Assembly (NCBI RefSeq): GCF_002845745.1
Contig: NZ_PIUM01000036.1
Location: forward strand, 1 to 64,000
Origin: Telmatospirillum siberiense
GTDB lineage: Bacteria > Pseudomonadota > Alphaproteobacteria > Rhodospirillales > Magnetospirillaceae
DNA length: 64,000 nucleotides
Direction: 5' to 3'
The notes below the pieces were generated by a model, which was not told where the DNA came from, made no database searches, and saw only the letters and a list, made by a program, of their open reading frames with translations. Numbering within the stretch: position 1 is the first letter of the stretch; each line of letters begins with the position of its first letter. Below are positions 1 to 8,149 of the stretch, in pieces. Both the position numbers and the translations under genes were made by a program.

Positions 1-100
1 GAGGTTCGCCGTCAAATACCCGAGGTGGGAGCCGTATGCGGGAAAGCCGCACGTACGGATCTGTGCGGGGGGCGCTCAGCAATGAGCGTCCCTACCGCGA
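1..100 (+). mobile_element. Group II intron, 3' end (domains V and VI)
   Basis: Positions about 29-62 form the domain V hairpin of a bacterial group II intron: GAGCCGTATGCGG, a GAAA-type loop, then CCGCACGTACGGATC. It is followed by a domain VI-like hairpin (GCGCTCA, GCAA loop, TGAGCG, about 70-90) and a CCCTACC-type 3' end near position 95-100. The intron body and any reverse transcriptase gene lie left of the window. The exact 3' splice point is uncertain by several bases. Confidence 0.8.
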
Positions 101-176
101 TCCCCGAAGCGCCAGCGGAGGAAGCCCGAGGCGGACGGATGTCCGCCGCCCGGCGTATGAGGGGTAACAATTTAAA

Positions 177-208
177 CCAGGGCAAGCGGGTTCACCCGAT
201 TGCCCTGG
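177..208. repeat. Hairpin repeat, copy 1 (CGGGTTCACCCG core)
   Basis: A 14-bp stem with one G/A mismatch closes on a TTCA loop (177-190 with 195-208). The core CGGGTTCACCCGATT followed by CCCTG reappears at 58769-58798, so this is a repeated palindrome and not a chance hairpin. It lies about 80 bp downstream of the group II intron end and upstream of the marR promoter, so it may end transcription coming from the intron side. Confidence 0.6.
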
Positions 209-232
209 CAGACCCCATCATGGCCCTTGAAA

Positions 233-268
233 GGAACCATATTAATAGGTTACTATCAATATGGTTCC
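233..268. promoter_or_regulatory. Palindromic operator upstream of the marR efflux operon
   Basis: GGAACCATATT (233-243) is mirrored exactly by AATATGGTTCC (258-268), and the inner ATAG/CTAT adds four more pairs. A perfect 11-bp dyad ending 20 bp before the marR start is the typical place and form of an autoregulatory MarR operator. That it binds this MarR protein is inference. Confidence 0.6.
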
Positions 269-288
269 TCATAATAAGGTCAGGATTC

Positions 289-753
289 ATGTCAGCCGAT
301 CTTGGGCAGATGCGCCGGGATTTCGGGCTTCGGACGATTCGTCTGGGCCGCCATTGGCGTGCCATCGTCGATGGGGAGACATCGTGCTTCGGCCTGACGG
401 CCTCCTCCTGTCGGCCCTTGTTCCATCTCGGGAAACTGGGCGACGGCGTGCGGCCGAAGGACCTGGCCGACGCGCTGGACATGGAGCCGTCCTCGTTGGG
501 CGAGTTGATCGACCGTCTTGAGGAACAGGGGCTGGTGCAGCGGCGGGACGCGCCGGGTGACCGGCGCTGCAAGACACTGCATTTGACGGAGAGCGGGCAG
601 GAGATGTACCGGCGGATCGCCGGCGTGGTCTCCTCCGTCGGGGAACATCTGACCGCCGGCATTTCCGATGCCGATCTGGCCGCCTGTCTGCGTGTTTTCG
701 CGCAGATCGAACGCAATGTGGAAACCCTCTCGGGAGCGGGACGCAAAGCGTGA
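289..753 (+). CDS. MarR family transcriptional regulator
   Basis: A 154-residue winged-helix regulator. The centre (KDLADALDMEPSSLGELIDRLEEQGLVQRRD, seen as consecutive pieces around residues 65-95) is the MarR recognition helix, followed by the wing with a GDRRCKTL segment. I chose ATG 289 and not the open frame reaching back to 25, because the frame upstream runs through intron sequence and over the palindrome at 233-268; AAGG lies just upstream. The stop overlaps the next gene's GTG start (GTGA), so it heads the efflux operon and probably represses it, with an aromatic acid as likely inducer by analogy with similar operons. Confidence 0.88.
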   Translation: MSADLGQMRRDFGLRTIRLGRHWRAIVDGETSCFGLTASSCRPLFHLGKLGDGVRPKDLADALDMEPSSLGELIDRLEEQGLVQRRDAPGDRRCKTLHLTESGQEMYRRIAGVVSSVGEHLTAGISDADLAACLRVFAQIERNVETLSGAGRKA

Positions 754-2801
754 TCAGCGGAGCGCTTGCCAGTCTATCGGCCGCCGGGCGCGGTCTTGGG
801 GAAAGTTTGCGCGCCGTTTCGGCGCCGCCGCCCGCCTACATTCATGCCGCCCGCGCCGTCTTCGCCGCCCTGCTGGCGCTTTGGGTGGCCTTTCAGCTCG
901 AACTCTCCACGCCCTATTCGGCGGCGACGACCGTGCTTCTCGTGGCCCATCCGGTCCATGGCATGGTGCTGTCGAAAAGTCTTTACCGTTTGGCCGGAAC
1001 GGTGATCGGCGCCGTGGTCGCCGTCGCCCTGATGGGCGCCTTCGCCCAGACCCCGGAATTGTTCATTCTGGGGCTTAGCCTGTGGATGGGGCTTTGTACC
1101 GCGACCTCGACGGTGCTCAACAATTTCCGTTCCTACGGCGCCGTGCTGGCCGGCTATACGGTGGTTCTCATCTGCCTGCCGATCGTCGATACGCCCCAGG
1201 ACATTTTCAATGTCGCCGTCAACCGCGTCTCGGTGGTCACCGTCGGTATCGTCTGCTCGGCCCTGGTCGCCTCGCTGACCACCTCGCGCGGCGCCCTCAA
1301 GACCCTGGAGACGAGATTGGTCGTCGTTCTGGCGGCGCTTGCCGATTATGTGCGGATGGCCCTGTCGTCGGGGGACGTCCTGGTGATGGAGAAGGCCCGC
1401 CGGAAGCTGGCGGGCGATATCGGGGCGCTGGACAGCCTCATCGAATATGCCGTGGTCGAGGCCCCGGAAATCGCCGGCATCGGCGAGGGTCTGCGCGGTG
1501 CCATCATGGCGATGCTCGGGACCATGACCATCGCCACTTCATCCCATGCCGCCCTGGCCCGGATCGGCGCCGCCGCTCGGCCCCAGGACCTGACCGATGG
1601 TATCCTGGCGCTGATCGGGCGTCTGGCCGATATCGTCGCGACCAAGCCGGAAATGGCGGCCGTCCAATCGCTCAAGGACGATCTGGCGGCGCTTGGCGGC
1701 CGCCTCGAAGAGGCTTTGGACGCGCGCGACCGTCCGTCGCTGGCCGTGCTCGATCGCCTCGGCGAATTGCTGGACGAAATCGGCCTCTGTCTCAGTGGTC
1801 TCGGTGTCCTGCTCGGGCAGAAGCCGCCGGCGGATATCGTTCCGGTACGTCTCCACGCCGAGTGGGGGTGGGCGGCGATCAACGGCCTGCGCGCCACCAT
1901 TACCGTCTGGCTGGCCGGCGTCTTGTGGATCGCCACGGCATGGCCGGGCGGGGCGACCATGGTGGCGATGATCATTCCCAATGTCGGGCTGCTGTCCCTG
2001 CGCAGCCGGCCGGACGTCGATTCCATCGATTTCATCTGGGGAACCCTGCTGGCCACGGCGGCCGGGCTTTTCTGCCTTGTTTACGTATTGCCGCAGATTT
2101 CCGGCTTTCCGTTGCTGGCCCTGGTCCTGGCGCCCTTTCTGTTCGAGGCCGTGGTGGCCACCATGACGCCCGGGACGGTGTTCATCGGGGTCGGTTTCTA
2201 TGTTTTCTTCATCACCTTGCTGGCGCCGTCCAATCCGATGACCTATGACGTCGAGACCTTCCTCAGCAACGCCCTGGCGACCGTCGCCGGGGCGGCCCTC
2301 ACCACGGTGGTCTATCGGCTTGTCCTGCCGGTCGACCGGCGCCGCAATGTGCGGGCCCTGGTCCGGGCCATCCATGCCGATATCGAGCGCTTGACCCAGC
2401 AGCCCGAAGGCATCGCCCGGGCCGGTTGGGAAGCCCGCATGCATGATCGTCTGACCCGGTTGGGAAGCCATATGCGCGCGGCGGGTGTCGCCCAGGACGG
2501 CCTGTTGCGGGGAGGCTTCGCCGCCTTGCGAATCGGCCGCGAGTTGCTGCGGATCCGCGACCTGAATCTCGATCCGGCCGGCGCCGCGCTTGCCGGGAAG
2601 GCGCTTCTCGCCCTGCGGCGTCTCGGCGAGACGCCGCATCTGGCGGTGCGCACCAGCGACGCCGTCGCGCGCGACCTGCTGCTTTTGGCGGACGGACGAC
2701 CGGGCCAGACGGCCCTGTTTCGCGCGGCCGCCTCATTTACCGAAATCGCCATTCTGCTGGGGCGCCACCGGCGTTTTTTCCAGTTTTCCGCAAAGACCTG
2801 A
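750..2801 (+). CDS. FUSC family efflux protein (AaeB/YccS-like)
   Basis: A 683-residue inner-membrane protein with two blocks of hydrophobic helices (about residues 30-175 and 375-520) separated and followed by soluble helical domains, the FUSC/aromatic acid exporter arrangement. The GTG start overlaps the marR stop. Downstream lie a DUF1656 protein and a HlyD-type adaptor, giving the same three-part set as aaeX-aaeA-aaeB, which exports p-hydroxybenzoate and related aromatic carboxylic acids in E. coli. The substrate here is unknown. Length is normal for the family. Confidence 0.85.
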   Translation: MISGALASLSAAGRGLGESLRAVSAPPPAYIHAARAVFAALLALWVAFQLELSTPYSAATTVLLVAHPVHGMVLSKSLYRLAGTVIGAVVAVALMGAFAQTPELFILGLSLWMGLCTATSTVLNNFRSYGAVLAGYTVVLICLPIVDTPQDIFNVAVNRVSVVTVGIVCSALVASLTTSRGALKTLETRLVVVLAALADYVRMALSSGDVLVMEKARRKLAGDIGALDSLIEYAVVEAPEIAGIGEGLRGAIMAMLGTMTIATSSHAALARIGAAARPQDLTDGILALIGRLADIVATKPEMAAVQSLKDDLAALGGRLEEALDARDRPSLAVLDRLGELLDEIGLCLSGLGVLLGQKPPADIVPVRLHAEWGWAAINGLRATITVWLAGVLWIATAWPGGATMVAMIIPNVGLLSLRSRPDVDSIDFIWGTLLATAAGLFCLVYVLPQISGFPLLALVLAPFLFEAVVATMTPGTVFIGVGFYVFFITLLAPSNPMTYDVETFLSNALATVAGAALTTVVYRLVLPVDRRRNVRALVRAIHADIERLTQQPEGIARAGWEARMHDRLTRLGSHMRAAGVAQDGLLRGGFAALRIGRELLRIRDLNLDPAGAALAGKALLALRRLGETPHLAVRTSDAVARDLLLLADGRPGQTALFRAAASFTEIAILLGRHRRFFQFSAKT

Positions 2802-2814
2802 TCTCGAGGAGTTC

Positions 2815-3006
2815 ATGAGTAAGGAAGCCGAGTTGGCGGGCGTTTATTTTTCGCCCTTCGTTATCGAATTGCTGATCGCGGCCGTGGCGCTGCTGTCTTT
2901 GCGCTGGCTTCTGGCCCGCATGGGATTGCTGAGCCGCGTCTGGCATCTGGGGCTGTTCGAGATCTCGCTCTTCGTCATGATCCTGTGTGTGGTGGTGTAC
3001 CAATGA
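2815..3006 (+). CDS. DUF1656 small membrane protein (AaeX-like)
   Basis: A 63-residue protein with two predicted membrane helices (about residues 15-33 and 43-61). It sits between the FUSC transporter and the HlyD adaptor, as AaeX does in aromatic acid efflux operons. ATG 2815 follows a good GAGGAG site and its stop overlaps the next start (ATGA). Its exact role in the complex is not established. Confidence 0.82.
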   Translation: MSKEAELAGVYFSPFVIELLIAAVALLSLRWLLARMGLLSRVWHLGLFEISLFVMILCVVVYQ

Positions 3007-3920
3007 TCAAGCGGTTCCTGCGCGTGGTCGTCACCCTGGCCCTGGCGGCGGTCGCCGCCGTCCTGTCCGTCGCCCTGTGGCATCACTTCATGGTCGATCC
3101 ATGGACCCGCGACGGCCGCGTCCGTGCCGAGGTGGTGCGCATCGCCCCCGAGGTCGCCGGCACCGTTTCCGAGGTCCGCGTGGTCGACAATCAGTTCGTC
3201 CACAAGGGTGACGTTTTGTTCGTCATCGATCCCGAACGCTTCAAGCTGGCGCTCACTCAGGTCCAGGCGGCGGTCGACAGCCGCGCCCAGGACCGTCGCG
3301 TCGCCCTGGCGAAAGCTCAGCGGCGGGCGGCCTTGAGCGATCTCGTGGCCTCCACCGAGGAGAAGGAGCAATACAACGGCAGCGCCGGCGTCGCGACGGC
3401 GGCGGTCAGCGAGGCGCAGGCCCAACTCGATTTGGCCAAATTGAACCTGACCAGAACGACCGTGCGCTCGCCGGTCAACGGCTATGTCACCAATCTCAAT
3501 CTCAGGGTCGGCGACTACGCGTCGGTGGGGCAGGCGGCCATTGCCGTGGTCGACAGCGATTCCTTCTGGGTCGCCGGATATTTCGAGGAGACCAAGCTGG
3601 GCGCGCTTCACGTCGGGGATGGGGCGGTCATCGAACTGATGAGCGATTCCCGCCCCCTGGCCGGCCATGTCGAAAGCCTGAGCCACGGCATCGCCGATCA
3701 GAACGGCGACGCCTCCACCAATGGCCTGGCCTCGGTCAATCCGGTTTTCACCTGGGTCCGCCTTGCGCAGCGCATGCCTGTGCGCATCCATATCGACAGC
3801 GTTCCGCGAGGGCTTTCCCTGACGGCCGGGATGACCTGCACGGTGATCGTCGGAACCCGCAGCCGGTTTGTCGACGACCTCCGTTTCGCATACCGTTCCC
3901 TGACCGCCGGACTGATCTGA
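3003..3920 (+). CDS. HlyD family periplasmic adaptor (AaeA-like)
   Basis: A 305-residue membrane fusion protein. One N-terminal helix (about residues 6-26) is followed by a barrel-sandwich/lipoyl half (RIAPEVAGTVSEVRV), a short coiled-coil hairpin (about 80-150), the second lipoyl half (TVRSPVNGYVTNL) and a beta-barrel domain. It would link the FUSC pump to the outer membrane. The start is ATG 3003, overlapping the DUF1656 stop; an earlier in-frame ATG at 2985 lies inside that gene and lacks a ribosome site. Confidence 0.88.
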   Translation: MIKRFLRVVVTLALAAVAAVLSVALWHHFMVDPWTRDGRVRAEVVRIAPEVAGTVSEVRVVDNQFVHKGDVLFVIDPERFKLALTQVQAAVDSRAQDRRVALAKAQRRAALSDLVASTEEKEQYNGSAGVATAAVSEAQAQLDLAKLNLTRTTVRSPVNGYVTNLNLRVGDYASVGQAAIAVVDSDSFWVAGYFEETKLGALHVGDGAVIELMSDSRPLAGHVESLSHGIADQNGDASTNGLASVNPVFTWVRLAQRMPVRIHIDSVPRGLSLTAGMTCTVIVGTRSRFVDDLRFAYRSLTAGLI

Positions 3921-4137
3921 CAGGGCGGCCGGGCGTTCCGGTCGGTCATGAAAATCCCACTCTTTGCAGAAAGGGAAATGAATGTGATGATGGGGGTATG
4001 ACTGCGGCGGGGTTGTTTGCAAAACCCTAAAAAATATATGTTCCGCCGGCGTCATACAATTATGGATTAAGCCATGGGCGCGTATGCCCGTCCAGTTTCA
4101 TCCAAAACGGCCCCTCTTTAAGGATTAGAGAGAGAAA

Positions 4138-5265
4138 ATGTTGTCTACGGTCAGCGTGCAGGACGGATTGGGGCAGGACGGTTTCGCCTTCAATCTGTTC
4201 ACCCTGCACGATCGTATCAAGGCCATCGCGCCCTTGCGGGCCTTGTCGCGGATTGCCATAGCCGTCTATGACGCCCGGTCGGATCTGCTGCATACCTTCA
4301 TTCATTCAAGCGGCGGCGTGCAGCCGCTCAGCAATTACGACGCCAAACTGTCCGAGGTTCCGTCCCTCCAGGAGGTGGCGGCGAACGGCGCGCCCAGGGT
4401 GATCGACGACCTGGGGTGCTATCGTCCCGATGCCTTGCATACCCGCAAACTGTTGGAACAGGGGTACCGGTCGAGTTACACCGTGCCGCTGATGAGCGGC
4501 GGGAAGTTGAAGGGGTTCCTGTTTTTCAACGCCGAGGAACCCGATTTCTTCGCCCCCGGCGTGATCGCCCAGCTTTGGCCCTATGCCCAGATCATCGCCC
4601 TGGCGGCGGTCATCGAATTGGAGAAGATCGATGTCATGCAGGCCGCGGTCAGCACGCTCCGGCAGATCAGCGGCCAGCGCGACGAGGAGACGGGCGCCCA
4701 TCTGCAGCGGATGTCGCGCTATTGCCGGCTGATCGCCCGTGTCCTGGCCGACAGTCATGCCTTGAGCGACGATTACATCGAATTCCTGTTTCATTTCTCC
4801 ACCCTGCATGACGTGGGGAAGGTCGCCATTCCCGACAGCATCCTTCTGAAGCCTGGGCGGTTGGATCCGGACGAGGTGGCGGTGATGCGCCTGCATGTCG
4901 TAAAGGGGCGGGAGATCGTCGAGATGATGGTCGAGGAATTCTCCATGGGCCGCCTGCCGCAGATCGGCATTCTGTTCAATGTCGTGGCCTATCACCACGA
5001 GAATTGGGATGGTTCCGGCTACCCTTATAAACTGGCCGGCGAGGCGATTCCCCTCGAGGCGCGCATTACCACCGTCGCCGACGTTTTCGATGCCCTGACC
5101 AGCCGCCGTCCCTACAAGGACGGTTGGCCCAACGAAAAGGCCTTCGAGTTCCTTTCGGCGTCGCGGGGGACGAAATTTTATCCACCGGCCGTCGACGCGC
5201 TCTTGTCGTGCCGCGAGGAAATCGTCACCATCCAGAGACAGTTCACCGAGAGCGGTTTCGATTGA
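4138..5265 (+). CDS. GAF-like / HD-GYP c-di-GMP phosphodiesterase
   Basis: A 375-residue cytoplasmic protein. Residues about 20-160 form a GAF-like sensor. The HD-GYP domain starts at DEETGAH (residues 182-188) and keeps the metal-binding HD pair with following GK (H224, D225, GK 227-228) and the HHENWDGSGYP signature (286-296), so hydrolysis of cyclic di-GMP is expected. ATG 4138 follows a purine-rich AGAGAGAGAAA. The stop overlaps the TTG start of the amidohydrolase, so the two are co-transcribed. It may oppose the diguanylate cyclase at 15.7-17.3 kb, though nothing in sequence ties them. Confidence 0.9.
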   Translation: MLSTVSVQDGLGQDGFAFNLFTLHDRIKAIAPLRALSRIAIAVYDARSDLLHTFIHSSGGVQPLSNYDAKLSEVPSLQEVAANGAPRVIDDLGCYRPDALHTRKLLEQGYRSSYTVPLMSGGKLKGFLFFNAEEPDFFAPGVIAQLWPYAQIIALAAVIELEKIDVMQAAVSTLRQISGQRDEETGAHLQRMSRYCRLIARVLADSHALSDDYIEFLFHFSTLHDVGKVAIPDSILLKPGRLDPDEVAVMRLHVVKGREIVEMMVEEFSMGRLPQIGILFNVVAYHHENWDGSGYPYKLAGEAIPLEARITTVADVFDALTSRRPYKDGWPNEKAFEFLSASRGTKFYPPAVDALLSCREEIVTIQRQFTESGFD

Positions 5266-6074
5266 CCTTTTCCGTTCCTTCCAGGATCGACCCCGATCCC
5301 AACTTCAGCGAGGAGACGCCGCCGGTCGAGGTCCTGGACCCCGACGCCGCCTGCCCGACGCTGATCGTCTGCGATCACGCCAGCAACCAGGTGCCGCCCC
5401 GCCTGGCCGGCCTCGGTCTGACGGCGGCCGCCCTGGATCGCCATATCGCCTGGGATATCGGCGCGGCCGTCGTCGCGCGCCGGCTTGCCAAACGGCTTGG
5501 GGCATCGGCCGTTCTGTCCTGCGTTTCGCGTCTGGTCATCGATTGCAACCGCCCATTGGGTCATGACACGTCGATCTGCGAGGAAAGCGACGGGACCGGC
5601 GTTCCTGGAAACCGGCGTCTGGAGGACGGGCAGGTCCGCCAACGGGCGACCGACTATTTCTACCCCTATCATGGGGCCATCTCGACCCACCTCGGGCGGA
5701 TCGAGGCGTCGGGAAACGACGCGGCCGCGGTGATCGCCGTGCACAGCTTCACCCCGGAGATGAACGGCCAGGCCAGGCCATGGCATGTGGGTATTCTCTG
5801 GAATCGGGATCCGCGGCTGGCCGTGCCTTTGATCGAGGCCCTGCGGGCGGATGGCGGGTTGGAGGTCGGAGACAATCAGCCATATTCCGGACGCACCAGC
5901 AATTATACCGTGGATCTTCATGGCGGATCCTGCGGGCGCCCTCACGTTTCCATAGAAATCCGGCAGGATCTGCTGATATCCGACCCGATGGCCGAAGGGT
6001 GGGGCGATCGTCTGGCCGATTTGCTGGCGCCTCTTCTGGCCCGGCCCGAGAACCGGTTGCGCCGGATGTTCTGA
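5262..6074 (+). CDS. N-formylglutamate amidohydrolase family protein
   Basis: A protein of about 270 residues of the FGase family: LIVCDHASNQVPP near the N-terminus, VIDCNRP, the DGTGVPGNR segment, AVHSFTPEM and IEIRQDLL all match family landmarks, including His and Glu metal ligands. The family hydrolyses N-formyl-glutamate (histidine degradation) or related N-acyl amino acids; no hut genes are nearby, so the substrate is open. I place the start at TTG 5262, overlapping the HD-GYP stop (TTGA). The open frame extends back to 5124, but only inside the HD-GYP gene. Confidence 0.85.
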   Translation: MTFSVPSRIDPDPNFSEETPPVEVLDPDAACPTLIVCDHASNQVPPRLAGLGLTAAALDRHIAWDIGAAVVARRLAKRLGASAVLSCVSRLVIDCNRPLGHDTSICEESDGTGVPGNRRLEDGQVRQRATDYFYPYHGAISTHLGRIEASGNDAAAVIAVHSFTPEMNGQARPWHVGILWNRDPRLAVPLIEALRADGGLEVGDNQPYSGRTSNYTVDLHGGSCGRPHVSIEIRQDLLISDPMAEGWGDRLADLLAPLLARPENRLRRMF

Positions 6075-6190
6075 GCGTCTGGGCAATCCATGCCTCTTGC
6101 ATCGAACCGGTGCTCCTCGCTATCCTCCCACCCCTGCGCCGGGTCCGCCCGGCTCGATCATTGACCCCATCACCTTAAGGTAAGAGAAAC

Positions 6191-6463
6191 ATGCCAGACG
6201 GCACGACTTCGACTTCGAACGAGACAATCGGCGGTATTGCCGGCGAGGCTTTGCAGCAGTACGTCGATCGGATCGAGCGGCTGGAAGAAGAAAAGAAGGC
6301 TCTCTCGGAAGATATCAAGCAGGTCTATTCGGAAGCCAAATCGACCGGCTTCGACATCAAGATCATTCGCAAGATCATTTCGCTCCGCAAGGTCGAGGAG
6401 CATGATCGCAAGGAACAAGAGGAACTGCTCGATCTCTACAAGCGCGCCCTCGGCATGGAGTGA
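6191..6463 (+). CDS. gapR: GapR family (DUF2312) DNA-binding protein
   Basis: A 90-residue, mostly helical charged protein with the DUF2312/GapR pattern: ALQQYVDRIERLEEEKK followed by DIKQVYSEAKSTGFD and a KIIRKIISLRK helix. In Caulobacter, GapR is a nucleoid-associated protein that clamps overtwisted DNA and helps topoisomerases during replication. Length and landmarks match. The start ATG follows AAGGTAAGAG. It stands as a single gene between the amidohydrolase and the sugar epimerase. Confidence 0.9.
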   Translation: MPDGTTSTSNETIGGIAGEALQQYVDRIERLEEEKKALSEDIKQVYSEAKSTGFDIKIIRKIISLRKVEEHDRKEQEELLDLYKRALGME

Positions 6464-6613
6464 CGCGGCACCGGCCGCGTCCGTGGCCGGTGCCGGCGGA
6501 GCCTTCCGCCGATAAGAGCCATCTCGGGAAAGTCGCCTGTTACCGGGCGATTTTCCGGGGTGATTTCTCCGGTCCGACCGGCTATATCAGGCCGACTGGC
6601 CTTAGGAGACATC

Positions 6614-7588
6614 ATGACATACCTGGTGACGGGCGCCGCCGGCTTCATTGGATTTCACACCTGCCTTCGCCTTCTGGCGCGCGGTGAAGCCGTGGTCGGT
6701 CTCGACGTGGTGAACGACTACTACGATCCGGCCTTGAAGGAGGCGCGCCTCGGCATTCTTTCCGAACGTCCGGGATTTACCTTCCATCGCGTCGATATCG
6801 CCGACCGCGAGGCCATGGCCGGTGTCGCCGTGCACCATCCGGATATTACCCGGATCATCCATCTGGCGGCGCAGGCCGGCGTTCGTTATTCGCTGGTCAA
6901 CCCCTACGCCTACACCCGCTCGAATATCGAGGGGCATGTGGTCATGCTGGAGTTCGCGCGCCGGCTGCAGGCTTGCGAACATTTCGTCTATGCCAGTTCG
7001 TCCTCGGTCTACGGCGCCAACACCAAGCTGCCGTTTTCCGTCGAGGACCGGGTCGACACGCCCGTCTCGCTTTACGCGGCGACCAAGAAGGCCAATGAAC
7101 TGATGGCGCACAGCTACAGCCATCTGTTCGGCATTCCCACCACCGGATTGCGTTTCTTTACGGTCTATGGGCCTTGGGGGCGGCCGGACATGTCGGCCTT
7201 CCTGTTCGTCAAGGCGATCCTGGCCGGGCAGCCCATCCATGTGTTCAACGGCGGCGACATGCGACGGGATTTCACCTTCATCGACGATATCGTCAGCGGA
7301 GTCGTGGCCGTCGCCGACGGGGCGCCCTCCGGCGAGGGAACGCCTTACCGGCTCTACAATATCGGCAACCACCGTTCGGAACCCCTGATGCGCTTCATCG
7401 GCATCATCGAGCAGGCGCTCGGGAAAAAGGCCGAGATCATCCTGGAGCCGATGCAGCCCGGCGACGTCAAGGAAACCTTCGCCGACATCAGCGCCATCCA
7501 GCGCGATTTCGGTTTCTCTCCGGCCACTGGCATCGAGGAGGGGATCCCCAAATTCGTCGAATGGTACCGGAGCTACCACAAGATCTGA
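6614..7588 (+). CDS. UDP-glucuronate 4-epimerase family (SDR) protein
   Basis: A 324-residue extended SDR enzyme. It has the NAD-binding GAAGFIG motif (residues 7-13), a VYGAN segment after the catalytic Ser region, the catalytic YAATK and the RFFTVYGPWGRPDM segment typical of UDP-glucuronate 4-epimerases, which make UDP-galacturonate for surface polysaccharide. ATG 6614 follows a clear TAGGAGA site; the frame runs back to 6560 without one. No other polysaccharide genes are adjacent. Confidence 0.85.
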   Translation: MTYLVTGAAGFIGFHTCLRLLARGEAVVGLDVVNDYYDPALKEARLGILSERPGFTFHRVDIADREAMAGVAVHHPDITRIIHLAAQAGVRYSLVNPYAYTRSNIEGHVVMLEFARRLQACEHFVYASSSSVYGANTKLPFSVEDRVDTPVSLYAATKKANELMAHSYSHLFGIPTTGLRFFTVYGPWGRPDMSAFLFVKAILAGQPIHVFNGGDMRRDFTFIDDIVSGVVAVADGAPSGEGTPYRLYNIGNHRSEPLMRFIGIIEQALGKKAEIILEPMQPGDVKETFADISAIQRDFGFSPATGIEEGIPKFVEWYRSYHKI

Positions 7589-7593
7589 GGTTT

Positions 7594-7691
7594 CACACGG
7601 CGTCCGTGTCCCACCCCATAAGCGCTCGAATATCCCCTCTCCCACAAGGGGCGAGGGCTTATGCTACCGCATATGGGCGTCCCTGCCGGTG
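7594..7691. repeat. Short copy of a dispersed palindromic element
   Basis: Positions 7636-7691 match 28922-28977 at 54 of 56 bases, and the left end (CCCATAAGCGCTCG, 7615-7628) matches the left end of the longer copy at 28743-28756. The copy here lacks the long internal hairpin of the 28.7 kb copy, so it looks like an internally deleted miniature element. The far left end (7594-7614) has diverged. Confidence 0.7.
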
Positions 7692-7757
7692 TTCCGCCGA
7701 AAGGTGGATCCTTTCCGGCTCACGCCGGACACCAGCAGGGACGCCGGTGCCACACCC

Positions 7758-7976
7758 TTAATCGGCGGCTGTCGGAAGTTTCCGGTAAAGCGTTGAATCG
7801 GTAAGCGCCGGCACCGCGACGGTGATCTTGTCTCCGCTTAAACCCTCTCGTTCCAGATAGGCGTGCGGCAAGCTGACATTGGCACAGGAAATCCTCGCCA
7901 CCGTCCAGGCCGGCATCCGGTAACTGCCGACCTTCATGAAGCGGTCTCCCACGGCGACATCGGCTTTCGCGGACAT
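7758..7976 (-). CDS. Small conserved-looking hypothetical protein
   Basis: A 72-residue soluble protein starting MSAKADVAVGDRFMKVGSYR. I chose ATG 7976 because GGAGGG lies at ideal spacing; the open frame continues to 8129 with no such site. I recognise a weak similarity to short proteins of Rhodospirillaceae with a VGDxFxKVGSxRxP start, but no function is known to me. It is transcribed away from the exonuclease gene, sharing a 173-bp intergenic region. Confidence 0.6.
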   Translation of the reverse strand: MSAKADVAVGDRFMKVGSYRMPAWTVARISCANVSLPHAYLEREGLSGDKITVAVPALTDSTLYRKLPTAAD

Positions 7977-8149
7977 GATCGTCCCTCCATGTGCTACGAG
8001 AAACAGGGTGGCGGCAGGGAACGCGGACCTGACCTTCCCGTCGATATGTGGGTATTTGGATGTTTCCGTGCAAGGGTTGCCGCTCCCCATGGCCTCTGCG
8101 AGAATGCGAGGGCGGCGTGGAAACGCCACATTCCCTCGGGGAGGCTCGG

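Noticed and set aside
25..288. N-terminal extension of the MarR gene back to position 25
   Set aside because: The extension translates group II intron sequence and the operator palindrome; ATG 289 gives a normal MarR length.
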